DNA of 64,000 nucleotides. Origin: Alphaproteobacteria bacterium. Its GTDB lineage: Bacteria; Myxococcota_A; UBA796; UBA2385. Below, one piece after another: positions 8,850 to 17,200 of the stretch. Under the pieces are notes generated by a model. The model was not told where the DNA came from. It made no database searches and saw nothing but the letters and a program-made list of their open reading frames with translations. The stretch spans positions 469,830 to 533,829 of the forward strand of contig JACKEY010000006.1 in NCBI GenBank assembly GCA_020632755.1, given 5' to 3'. Position 1 is the first letter of the stretch. Each line of letters starts with the position of its first letter. The position numbers were made by a program, and so were the translations under genes.

Positions 8850-9574
8850 AGCCCGCACGGATGAGCCTGGTGGCCTGCTGCCTGCTGCTGGGGGTCGGTG
8901 GCTGCGCGATCTTCAAGAACCCCAACGGCGCCGACTCGGGCACCGGCGGCACCGACGGGTCCGACGGGGACACCGACGCCACCGACACCGACGCGTCGGA
9001 CGGCGACACCGACGCGGACACCGACACCGACGTGTCGACCAGCACCGACACCGACGGCACGGACACCGACACGGACACCGACGCCGACGCGGACACCGAC
9101 GGCGGCATCGGCGACGAGCTCTGCGACCGCACGTTGACCACGGGCGGTCCGCGCGACGACTGCGTCACCTACGAGCTCACCTGCGACGCGCCCGTCATCG
9201 ACACCATCGAGGGCGGCCGCGCCGACTTCGGCGCCGAGGCCTACCAGAACTGGTACTGCGGCTGGGCCAGCGGGGACCCCTGGGCCGGCCCCGAGCGCGT
9301 CTACACCTTCGAGCACCCCGGCACCGGCGAGGTCGAGATCACGCTGGAGAGCCCCTGCGTCGACCTGGACCTGATCGCGCTGCGCTGGGCCCCGTGGGCC
9401 GAAGAGGAGGAGTGTCCGATCACCGAGACGCTCATCTCGGAGTGCGAGATGGACGACAGCCGCGACGGCGGCAGCGTGACCCTCTGGTCCAACGAGCCCG
9501 TGACCTACCTGGTCATCGTCGACAGCGTCGACGACGAGCGGGACAACTTCGCCCTCGTGGCCACCTGCCCCTGA
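8846..9574 (+). CDS. Lipoprotein with TD-rich linker and PPC-like beta-sandwich domain (copy 1)
   Basis: This predicted protein is 242 aa. A type II signal peptide ends in a lipobox (LGVGGC, Cys near residue 18). A low-complexity linker of Thr/Asp repeats covers about residues 29-88. The following domain (about 90-242) contains WYC, GPERVYTFEHPGTGEVEIT and a strand ending DLDLIALRW, with regularly spaced cysteines that may form disulfides. This resembles bacterial pre-peptidase C-terminal (PPC-like) domains, which are non-catalytic beta-sandwiches. The next gene encodes a close paralog. The start overlaps the exporter stop (ATGA), so it may be cotranscribed with it. Function unknown; outer-membrane attachment is inferred. 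Confidence 0.8.
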   Translation: MKPARMSLVACCLLLGVGGCAIFKNPNGADSGTGGTDGSDGDTDATDTDASDGDTDADTDTDVSTSTDTDGTDTDTDTDADADTDGGIGDELCDRTLTTGGPRDDCVTYELTCDAPVIDTIEGGRADFGAEAYQNWYCGWASGDPWAGPERVYTFEHPGTGEVEITLESPCVDLDLIALRWAPWAEEEECPITETLISECEMDDSRDGGSVTLWSNEPVTYLVIVDSVDDERDNFALVATCP

Positions 9575-9581
9575 GGTTCCC

Positions 9582-10208
9582 ATGACGACCGCCTTCTTCT
9601 TGATGCTGACCCTGGCCTGCGGCGACAAGGCCGACGACACCGGGGGCGACTCCGGCGCCACCGACACCGACGGCGGCACGGACGGCGGCACCGACGGGGG
9701 TACCGACGGCGGCACCGACGGGGGTACCGACGGCGGCACGGACGGCGGCAGCGCCGACGTCGACTGCGACGCCAGCTACTCGACGGCGGCCCCCGGCGGC
9801 CCCGACTGCATCACCGACACCATCTCCTGCGGCGACTCCGTGCTGGCCACTACGGCCGGCGGCTCCACCGCCTTCCGGGGCGAGGAGTACGTGGCCTGGT
9901 ACTGCGAGGTCGTCAGCTACGACGAGTACGAAGGCCCCGAGCGCGTGTTCCAGTTCGAGCACCCCGGCACCGGCAACGTCTACTTCGACCTGACGACCCC
10001 CTGCGAGGACCTGGACATCTTCGTGCTCCGCTGGGAAGAGGACTCCTGCCCGATCGCCGCGTACAACATCGCCGAGTGCGAGGGCAAGAAGGGCAGCGGC
10101 AACCACCGCGTGCTGGTCTGGAACAACGAGCCCGCCACCTACCTGGTGAGCATCGAGGGCTCGTATGGCGAAGAAGCCAACTTCGGGCTCGACATCACCT
10201 GTGAGTAG
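9582..10208 (+). CDS. Lipoprotein with DGGT-repeat linker and PPC-like domain (copy 2)
   Basis: This predicted protein is 208 aa and starts 7 nt after copy 1. A short signal peptide ends in a Cys near residue 13 (LTLACGDKAD). The linker consists of DGGT units (DNA 9669-9752). The C-terminal domain parallels copy 1 closely, with WYC, GPERVFQFEHPGTGNVYFDLT, DLDIFVLRW, NEPATYLV and a final Cys, so the pair arose by tandem duplication. The cysteine positions are conserved between copies. The role is unknown; it is likely a surface or periplasm-facing lipoprotein. The last 8 nt overlap the GTG start of the methyltransferase gene. Confidence 0.8.
   Translation: MTTAFFLMLTLACGDKADDTGGDSGATDTDGGTDGGTDGGTDGGTDGGTDGGTDGGSADVDCDASYSTAAPGGPDCITDTISCGDSVLATTAGGSTAFRGEEYVAWYCEVVSYDEYEGPERVFQFEHPGTGNVYFDLTTPCEDLDIFVLRWEEDSCPIAAYNIAECEGKKGSGNHRVLVWNNEPATYLVSIEGSYGEEANFGLDITCE
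9669..9752 (+). repeat. 12-bp tandem repeat coding DGGT linker, 7 units
   Basis: Seven in-frame 12-bp units of the form GACGGSGGNACS encode DGGT (the last unit ends in Ser). The units are nearly identical, as expected if copy number changes by slippage. Confidence 0.9.
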
Positions 10209-11391
10209 GCCCGCATCGGATCCCGCCGCGCGGCGGGTCTTCGTCGCCCCCTGCGCCCGCGGCCTCGAGAGCGTGCTGCTGGGCGAGCTGGACGACCTGG
10301 GCCTGGAGGCCCTGCAGCTGCTCAACGGGGCGGTGCGCTTCCAGGGGCCGCTCGAGCACGGCTACCGGGCCCTGATGTGGTCGCGGGTCGCCAGCCGCGT
10401 GCTGGTCGAGCTGGTCCAGGGACCCGCCTGGGACAGCCAGAGCCTGTACGACACCGTGCGGGAGATCGACTGGATCCAGCACGCCGATCCGGACCGCACG
10501 ATGGCGGTCGACTTCGTCGGCCGCAACGACGGCATCCGGCACAGCGGCTTCGGCGCCCGGCGGATCAAGGACGCCGTCTGCGACAGCCTGCGCGACCGCA
10601 CGGGCCGCCGTCCTGGCATCGACCTGAAGGACCCCGATCTGCGCCTGCACGCCTACCTCGAGGGCGAGGAGCTGCGGCTGTCGGTGGACCTGGCCGGCGA
10701 GCCGCTGCACCTGCGCAGCGGCGGCGTGCAGGGCGGCCGTGCGCCGCTCAAGGAGACCCTGGCCGCGGCCTTGCTGCTGCTGGCGGGCTGGCCCCAGGCC
10801 GCGCAGGAGGGGCGCCCCCTGGTCGACCCGATGTGCGGCAGCGGCACCTTCCTGCGCGAGGGTGCGGCGATGGCCCGCGGCGATGCCCCCGGCCTGATGC
10901 GGACCACCTGGGGCTTCCACGGCTGGCGTGGCCACCACGAGGCGATCTGGCAGCAGGTGGTCGAGGCGGCCCGCTCGGCCGCGCCCCAGCCGGTCCCGCC
11001 CCTGTTCGGCTTCGACGCCGACCGCGACGCCATCGAGGTCGCCCGCCACGGCCTGCGCGCCCAGGGGCTGCAGGACGTCGTGTCTTTCGCCCAGGCCCCG
11101 CTGTCGGTGGCCGAGGCGCCCTGCGACGAGCCCGGCATGCTGGTCGTGAACCCGCCCTATGGCGAGCGGATCGGCGATCGCGACGAAGCCGACAACCTGA
11201 TGGGCCTGCTGGGCGACATCCTGCGGCGACGCTTCCTGGGCTGGCACGCGTGGATCCTGGCTGGCAGCCCGCGCATGGCGAAGCGGCTCGGCCTGCGGCC
11301 GGCCCAACGCATCCCGGTGTGGAACGGCCGCATCGAGTGCCGCTGGCTCGAGGTCCCGATCAGCGCGAAGCCGGTGGCGCGCGACGTCTGA
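10201..11391 (+). CDS. THUMP-domain 23S rRNA (guanine-N2) methyltransferase, RlmL N-half type
   Basis: This predicted protein is 396 aa. GTG 10201 is chosen because it overlaps the preceding stop; the frame is open slightly further upstream. The N-terminal region (residues about 8-165, beginning RVFVAPCARGLESVLLGEL) is a THUMP/ferredoxin-like RNA-binding module. The C-terminal part is a Rossmann methyltransferase with motif I DPMCGSGTFLREGA and the catalytic NPPYGERIG motif. This is the YcbY/RlmL N-half architecture responsible for m2G2445 of 23S rRNA, without the fused RlmK half of E. coli. It acts in the cytoplasm on rRNA using S-adenosylmethionine. The exact target base is inferred from family. 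Confidence 0.88.
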   Translation: MSRPASDPAARRVFVAPCARGLESVLLGELDDLGLEALQLLNGAVRFQGPLEHGYRALMWSRVASRVLVELVQGPAWDSQSLYDTVREIDWIQHADPDRTMAVDFVGRNDGIRHSGFGARRIKDAVCDSLRDRTGRRPGIDLKDPDLRLHAYLEGEELRLSVDLAGEPLHLRSGGVQGGRAPLKETLAAALLLLAGWPQAAQEGRPLVDPMCGSGTFLREGAAMARGDAPGLMRTTWGFHGWRGHHEAIWQQVVEAARSAAPQPVPPLFGFDADRDAIEVARHGLRAQGLQDVVSFAQAPLSVAEAPCDEPGMLVVNPPYGERIGDRDEADNLMGLLGDILRRRFLGWHAWILAGSPRMAKRLGLRPAQRIPVWNGRIECRWLEVPISAKPVARDV

Positions 11392-11418
11392 GGTCGCCGC
11401 TCGGGCCAGGGCGGGCGC

Positions 11419-12405
11419 TCACCCGGTCGAGGGGGGCCCGTTTGGGGAAGGAGGCCCGTCGGCCGCCGCGGGCGCATCGGCCGACGGGGCCCAGGCGGGG
11501 CCGCGGCCGCGCAGCTTGCGCGGGGTCAGGTCGTGCTTGCTGGCGTCGGCGGCCGGGTCGGCGCCCGAGATGTGCTGGACCACCACGCTGGCGGCGGCGA
11601 AGCCGAAGGCCCCAGTGACGAAGCCGGCCGTGCCCCAGATCACGCTGCGGGACTCGCAGCCGTGGTGGTCGTTCTCGCCGTTGGGGCAGACGCAGGAGAA
11701 GCCGTCGTCGCCGTCGTAGATCAACGGCTGGCTGGGGCGCAGGTGCTCGGTGCTGTAGACGGCGGGGATGCCCCACGGGCCCTTGGCGGGGAAGCCGTGC
11801 TGCTTGCGCAGGATCTTGCGGACCGCGCTGGCGAGCGGGTCGATGGTCGTGTCCGCCAGGTCGGCCACTGCGACGCGGGTGGGGTCCAGGCGGCCGCTGG
11901 CCCCGGTGCAGCACACGACGGGCAGGGCCAGCCGGCGGCACTCGGCCAGCAGGTGGCACTTGGCCGTGACGTTGTCGATGGCGTCGACGACGAAGTCGGG
12001 GCGGTTGCGGCCGCCGAGCAGCATGTCCGAGGTGCGCGCCTCGTAGAACACCGGCACGGCCTTGATCTGCGACTCGGGGTTGATGAGCCGCAGGCGCTCG
12101 GCGAGCACCTTGGCCTTGGGCTGGCCGACGGTGCCGCGCAACGCCGGCAGCTGGCGGTTGATGTTGGTCACGCAGACCAGGTCGAAGTCGACCAGGGTCA
12201 GCCGGCCGACCCCGCTGCGGGCCAGGGCTTCCGCCGCCCACGAGCCCACCCCGCCCAGGCCGATGACCACGACGTGGGCGTCCTGCAGCCGGTTCACGCC
12301 GAGGTCGCCGAGCAGGCGGCCCAGACGGTCCCAGCGGCGGTGGATGCGACGCGGGCCGTCGCCGGTCGAGGGCGCGGCTTCGGGGGAGGGGAGGGGCTCG
12401 GTCAT
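11419..12405 (-). CDS. tcdA: tRNA threonylcarbamoyladenosine dehydratase (TcdA/CsdL)
   Basis: This predicted protein is 328 aa of the E1-like/ThiF-MoeB superfamily. The adenylate-binding motif VVVIGLGGVGSWAAEALARS lies near residues 45-64, followed by the LTLVDFDLVCVTNINRQ acidic loop and arginine. A mid-protein stretch with VCCTGASGRLDP and a later GTAGFVTGAFG match the TcdA family, which dehydrates t6A37 of tRNAs to the cyclic ct6A form with ATP. The C-terminal 45 residues are an Ala/Pro-rich tail not needed by the family. It follows the TatD gene by 9 nt on the same strand, so the two are probably one transcript. Confidence 0.88.
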   Translation of the reverse strand: MTEPLPSPEAAPSTGDGPRRIHRRWDRLGRLLGDLGVNRLQDAHVVVIGLGGVGSWAAEALARSGVGRLTLVDFDLVCVTNINRQLPALRGTVGQPKAKVLAERLRLINPESQIKAVPVFYEARTSDMLLGGRNRPDFVVDAIDNVTAKCHLLAECRRLALPVVCCTGASGRLDPTRVAVADLADTTIDPLASAVRKILRKQHGFPAKGPWGIPAVYSTEHLRPSQPLIYDGDDGFSCVCPNGENDHHGCESRSVIWGTAGFVTGAFGFAAASVVVQHISGADPAADASKHDLTPRKLRGRGPAWAPSADAPAAADGPPSPNGPPSTG

Positions 12406-12414
12406 GGCGGCCCC

Positions 12415-13209
12415 CTATCCATGCAGGGAGGCGGGAGGCAGCCGGAACAGGCGGCGGGCGTTGTCCGCGCAGTGCCGACCGAGCCGCTCGGCCGGCACGG
12501 CGTGCACGGCGGCGAGGGCGGCGACGATCTCCGGGAGGAGGGCCGGCCGGTTGGGCGCGTCGTGGCCCGCAGGCGGCTGGTCGGGGGCGTCGGTCTCGGC
12601 CAGCAACCGGTCGAGGGGCACGCAGGCGGCGGCGGCGCGGGCCTTGTCGTGGCGGGTGACGTTGCCGGCGAAGGACAGGTGCAGGCCGAGGGAGAGGAAG
12701 GCGGGGACCAGGTCGGCGGGGGTGCTGGCCGAGTGCACCATGCCGCCGGAGGAGGGCAGGCCGTCCGACCGCAGGATCTCCAGGGCCTCGCCGTGGGCCC
12801 GCACGATGTGCAGCACCACGGGCAGATCGACGGCCCGGGCGAGCGCCAGCTGGTGGCGGAAGGCGCGACGCTGGCGGGACCGGCTGTCCGCGGGCACGGC
12901 CCGGCTGCGGTCCAGGCCCAGCTCGCCCAGCGCCACCGGTCGGGCCCCCAGGGCCCCGTCCAGGGCGGCCGGCAGGGCCGCGAGGGCGGCGTCCACGGCG
13001 TCGTCGTCCAGGCGGGCCACTGCCCAGGGGTGCAGCCCCAGCGCGAGAAACACGCGCTGCGGGGCGGTCACGGCCAGGTCGCACTGGCGCTGCCAGCCCG
13101 CGGGATCGACTCCGGCGACAAGGTGGCCGAGCACGCCGGCCTTCGTCGCCTCGGCGAGCGCAAGCGCAGGGTCGCCGCAGAGATCCAGGTGGTTGTGAGC
13201 GTCGAACAC
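12415..13209 (-). CDS. TatD-family metal-dependent hydrolase/DNase
   Basis: This predicted protein is 264 aa from GTG 13209, chosen because the HxH motif of the family must lie at the very N-terminus (VFDAHNHLD). Further metal ligands and active-site residues are visible: Glu in LGELGLDRS, His in VVLHIVRAHG, His in GMVHSAS and Asp in AETDAPDQPP. This is the TatD set for a TIM-barrel metallohydrolase with 3'-5' exonuclease or DNase activity. The protein is slightly shorter and more divergent than E. coli TatD. It is the first gene of a unit with tcdA and diverges from the MshEN-like gene at 13273. Confidence 0.85.
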   Translation of the reverse strand: MFDAHNHLDLCGDPALALAEATKAGVLGHLVAGVDPAGWQRQCDLAVTAPQRVFLALGLHPWAVARLDDDAVDAALAALPAALDGALGARPVALGELGLDRSRAVPADSRSRQRRAFRHQLALARAVDLPVVLHIVRAHGEALEILRSDGLPSSGGMVHSASTPADLVPAFLSLGLHLSFAGNVTRHDKARAAAACVPLDRLLAETDAPDQPPAGHDAPNRPALLPEIVAALAAVHAVPAERLGRHCADNARRLFRLPPASLHG

Positions 13210-13234
13210 GCGAGCCCCGGGGACCGCAACGGAG

Positions 13235-13240
13235 TAGTCT
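13235..13240 (+). promoter_or_regulatory. -10-like TAGTCT upstream of the MshEN-like gene
   Basis: TAGTCT lies 32 nt before ATG 13273 in the short divergent region between the TatD gene and this gene. No -35 was recognised. Confidence 0.3.
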
Positions 13241-13272
13241 TCTGGGACCCGTCGCGCACACCGGAGCCCGCG

Positions 13273-14169
13273 ATGTCCTTCTACGGCGACTTCCTCGTCC
13301 AGCTGGGCGTGATCCAGGAGGATCAGCTGCAGGCCGCGCTCGCTGAGCAGCGGGAGGGCCGGCTGCGCCTGGGCGAGCTCGCGGTGTCCCGGGGCATCAT
13401 GACGGCCGACCAGGTCGCCCAGGTCCGCCAGGTGCAGCGGGGACACGAGTCCGAGCAGGAAGAGCTGCGGTTCGGCGAGCTCGCCGTCGCCCTGGGCTTC
13501 GCCGCCCAGGACGAGTTCGACCGCCTCCACCGCGAGCAGCGCGCCGGCTGGCGGCGGGTCGGCGACATCCTGGTCCAGCAGGGCTCCCTCGACGAAGCGA
13601 CCCACTCCTCCTACCTGCGCGACTTCCTCCACCTCGAGATGACGCGGTCGCGCCGCCTCCAGAACACCCTCGCCGAAGCGCCCAGCCCGCGGGTCATCGA
13701 AGCCCTCGTCGACCTCGCGCGCCGCTGGCTGCCCCGGTTCGGCCTGACCGACGCCAAGGTCATGGACGTGCGCGTCGCGCCCCGCGCCACCCCCGGCGTG
13801 GCCTGGACGGCGCACCGCAGCCTTCGGGGCGGCGACGTCGAGGTCATCATCTTCTTCGGCATCAGCCAGGCCGCGCTGATGGCGCTGGCCCAGAGCACCG
13901 AGCGCCCCGCCAAGCCCGAGCGCCCCGATCTGGCGCTGCCGGCGCTCGAAGAAGCGCTGGAGACCCTGACCGAGCTCATGCGCAGCCGGCTGACCGATCT
14001 GCAGCTCGACGGCAGCGCCGTGTTCACGGTCGAGGACAACGGCTACCGCGCCCTGGCCGAGCTGATGGCCGAGCGCGATCTGGTCCAGATCGAGCTGGTG
14101 CACTCCCTGGCCGGTCACGGCACCTCGCGGGCCGTGCTGACCGTCGTCACCCGGGACGGCGAGGGCTGA
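13273..14169 (+). CDS. MshEN-like helical repeat protein with C-terminal CheX/CheC-like region
   Basis: This predicted protein is 298 aa. Three related helix-turn-helix units occur in the first 115 residues: FLVQLGVIQEDQLQAALAEQ, then LGELAVSRGIMTADQVAQV and VGDILVQQGSLDEATHSSY. They resemble the N-terminal MshEN/GspE-N units, some of which bind cyclic-di-GMP, though the key loops were not verified. The second half (about 135-298) has the alternating strands and long helices of a CheX/CheC-like phosphatase fold, but I see no clear ExxN catalytic motif. A signalling adaptor is a plausible but unproven role. The frame is open far upstream; ATG 13273 fits the protein start. Confidence 0.6.
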   Translation: MSFYGDFLVQLGVIQEDQLQAALAEQREGRLRLGELAVSRGIMTADQVAQVRQVQRGHESEQEELRFGELAVALGFAAQDEFDRLHREQRAGWRRVGDILVQQGSLDEATHSSYLRDFLHLEMTRSRRLQNTLAEAPSPRVIEALVDLARRWLPRFGLTDAKVMDVRVAPRATPGVAWTAHRSLRGGDVEVIIFFGISQAALMALAQSTERPAKPERPDLALPALEEALETLTELMRSRLTDLQLDGSAVFTVEDNGYRALAELMAERDLVQIELVHSLAGHGTSRAVLTVVTRDGEG

Positions 14170-14233
14170 GCCCGCGGTCGTGTGCTGCCACCCGCAGCGG
14201 TCGGCGGCATGGTCTCGCTGAGGCTTTCGCTCC

Positions 14234-17200
14234 TCAGCCCCGGCTGCTGCCCGCCAGCGCGCGACCCGTCCAGCTTCCGGTCTGCTGCCAGCCGTCGCGC
14301 AGGGCCTCCGGCGTGCCCTGGGCCACGATGCGGCCGCCCTCGGTGCCACCTTCCGGCCCCAGGTCCACGACCAGGTCGGCGGCGCGGATGACGTCGAGGT
14401 GGTGCTCGATCAGCACCACCGTGTGGCCCTGGTCGACCAGCCGCTGCAGCACGACCAGCAGCTTCTCGACGTCGGTGAAGTGCAGCCCCGTCGTCGGCTC
14501 GTCCAGCAGGAACACGGTCTCCTTGACCGGGCCCCGGCCCCGGTGCTTGCGGGGCGGAGCGGCGAGCTCCTTGGACAGCTTGAGCCGCTGGCTCTCGCCG
14601 CCGGACAGCGTGTTCACGGGCTGGCCGAGCCGCAGGTAGCCCAGACCGACGTCGACCAGGGCCTGGATGCGCCGCTTGAGCGTGCGCTGGTTGCGGAACA
14701 GGTCCAGGGCGTCCTGGGCCGGCAGGTCCAGCACGTCCGCGATGGACAGGCCCTTCCACTTCGCCTCGAGCACCTGTTCCTGGAAGCGCCGACCGCCGCA
14801 GTGCTCGCAGGGCACCCACACGTCCGACAGGAAGTGCATCTCGACCAGCACGGCGCCGCGACCCTCGCAGTGCGGGCAGCGCCCCTGCTTCGCGTTGTAG
14901 CTGAACATGCCGGCCTTCCAGCCCTGCTCGCGGGCCAGCGGCGTGTCGGCGTAGAGCTTGCGGATCGGGTCGAACAGATCGGCGTAGGTGGCCGGGCAGG
15001 ACCGCGGCGAGCGACTGATCGGGCGCTGGTCCACCACGATGAGCCGGTCGGGCACCGAGGCCCGCTTGCGCTTGGCCGCCGTGTCCAGCTCGCCTTCCAG
15101 CCAGGGGGCGAAGCTGTCCAGCACCAGGCTGCTCTTGCCCGAGCCGCTGACGCCCGTGACCACGGTCAGGCAGCCGCGCGGCACGCGGAAGGTCACGTCC
15201 CGCAGGTTGTTGCGCGTGAAGGCCGGCGGCTCGAGCCAGTGTTCGGCCACCCGGCGGGTCGCCGGCACCGGGATGCTGCGCTGCCCGGACAGGAAGGCCG
15301 CGGTGGCGGTGGCGCCGCCGGCGGCCACATCCGCGGGGCTGCCCTGGGCCATGATCCGCCCGCCGTGTTCGCCGGCGGCGGGGCCCATGTCGACCAGGTG
15401 ATCGGCCGCCCACATGACGTCCGGGTCGTGCTCGACCACGACCAGGGTGTTGCCCAGGTCGCGCAGCCCCCGCAGCGTGCCCAGCAGGCGCTCGGTGTCC
15501 CGCGGGTGCAGGCCGATGGTGGGCTCGTCCAGGACGTAGATGGTGCCCGTCAGCCGCGCGCCCAGCTGGGTGGCCAGGCGGATGCGCTGGGCCTCGCCAC
15601 CCGACAGGGTGTGTGCAGCGCGGTCGAGGGTCAGGTAGCCGAGCCCGACGTCGTCGAGGAAGCGCAGCCGCGCCAGCAGCTCCGTGATGGCCTGGTCAGC
15701 GATGAGGGCTTCCGCGCCCTGCAGGCCGAGCTCGGACCAGAAAGCGTGCGCCTCGGCGACGGTCATGGCGGTCGCCCCCGAGATGCTGACCCCCGGCGGC
15801 GTCGCGCCGTCGTCGGCCGTCGGGACACCGCCGGGGTGGTCCCCCGAGCCGATCGTCACGAACAGGTGGGGGCGCCGGACCCGCCCGCCCTCGCACACAT
15901 GACAGGGCGCTTCGCGGGTGAGCCAGGACACCTTGGCGTCCCAGCCGTCGATGATCGGGATCATGCCCGGCCAGCGCCGCGTCTCCTCGATCCGCGTGCT
16001 GCTGCTGCCCCACTTGCGGGTGAACTTGATCTCCAGGTCTTCGTCCAGGCCGTACAGCATGGCCCGGCGCAGCCCCTTGCCCCAGGCCTCGACCGGGTCG
16101 GTCCACTTCGTGCCGAAGCGCTTGAACACCGCCTTGGCCAGGGTCCGGTTGCGGGTGCTGCGGAACATGCCCGCCTTGATCCGGCCGTCGATGGCGTCCA
16201 GCAGCGGCTTGTCGGGCTTCTCCAGCAGCAGCTCGGGATCGACGGTCGTGATGCGGCCCAGGCCGTCGCAGGTGGGGCAGGCGCCCACGTGGCTGTTGAA
16301 GCTGAAGCTGCGTGGCTGGAGCTCTTCGGGCAGCACCCGGCCGTGGGTCGGGCACGAAGCCGCGCGGCTGTAGATGCGCGCAGCGCCGTCGCGGGGGACG
16401 AACACGCAGCGCTCGCCGCCCCAGCCGTAGGCCAGGGCCACGCCTTCTGCGAGCCGCTGGCGGTCGGCGCCGGACGGCCGCAGGCGATCGATGACCAGCC
16501 AGCCGGGCACCGCCGCGTCGGGCTCGAGCTCGTCCAGCTGTCGCTCGGCCGTGCGCCGCTTCGCCGCGTCGACCGTGCCGTCGAGGGGCTCGGTGGGCGC
16601 ACCTTCGGCCGCGTGCTCGGGGGCAGCGGGCTGGCCCCCGCCCACCCGGGCGGCGTCCCACCACCGGGTGAAGCCCTCGGCCCGCAGGTCTCCGGCCCGG
16701 GTGCCCGGGGGGAGGGGAGCGAGCAGCCAGCCGGCGTCGTCGACCGCTGCCTGCAGGTCACGCGCCACGGCCGACGGCGACCAGGCCCGCACGGGGTGGG
16801 CACAGCGCGGGCAGTGGGCGTGGCCCACCCGGGCATAGAGCAGCCGCAGCGAGTCGTAGAGCTCGGTCACCGTGGCGACCGTGGACCGCGGGTTGTGGCT
16901 GCTGGCCTGCTGGTCGATCGCGATGGCGGGCGCCAGGCCCTCGGCCTTCTCGAGGGGGGGCTTGTCCATCCGGCCCAGGAACCGGCGGGCATAGGTCGAC
17001 AGCGCCTCGACGTAGCGGCGCTGCCCCTCGGCGAACAGCGTGTCGAAGGCCAGGGACGTCTTGCCCGAGCCCGAAGGCCCCGTGATCACGGTGAGCTTGC
17101 CGTGCGGCAGGCGCAGATCGACCCCGCGCAGGTTGTGGGTGCGCACGCCGTGCAGCTCGATGGTGTGGCCGCCCCCACCCTGGGTCCGGCGCCGGGCCCG

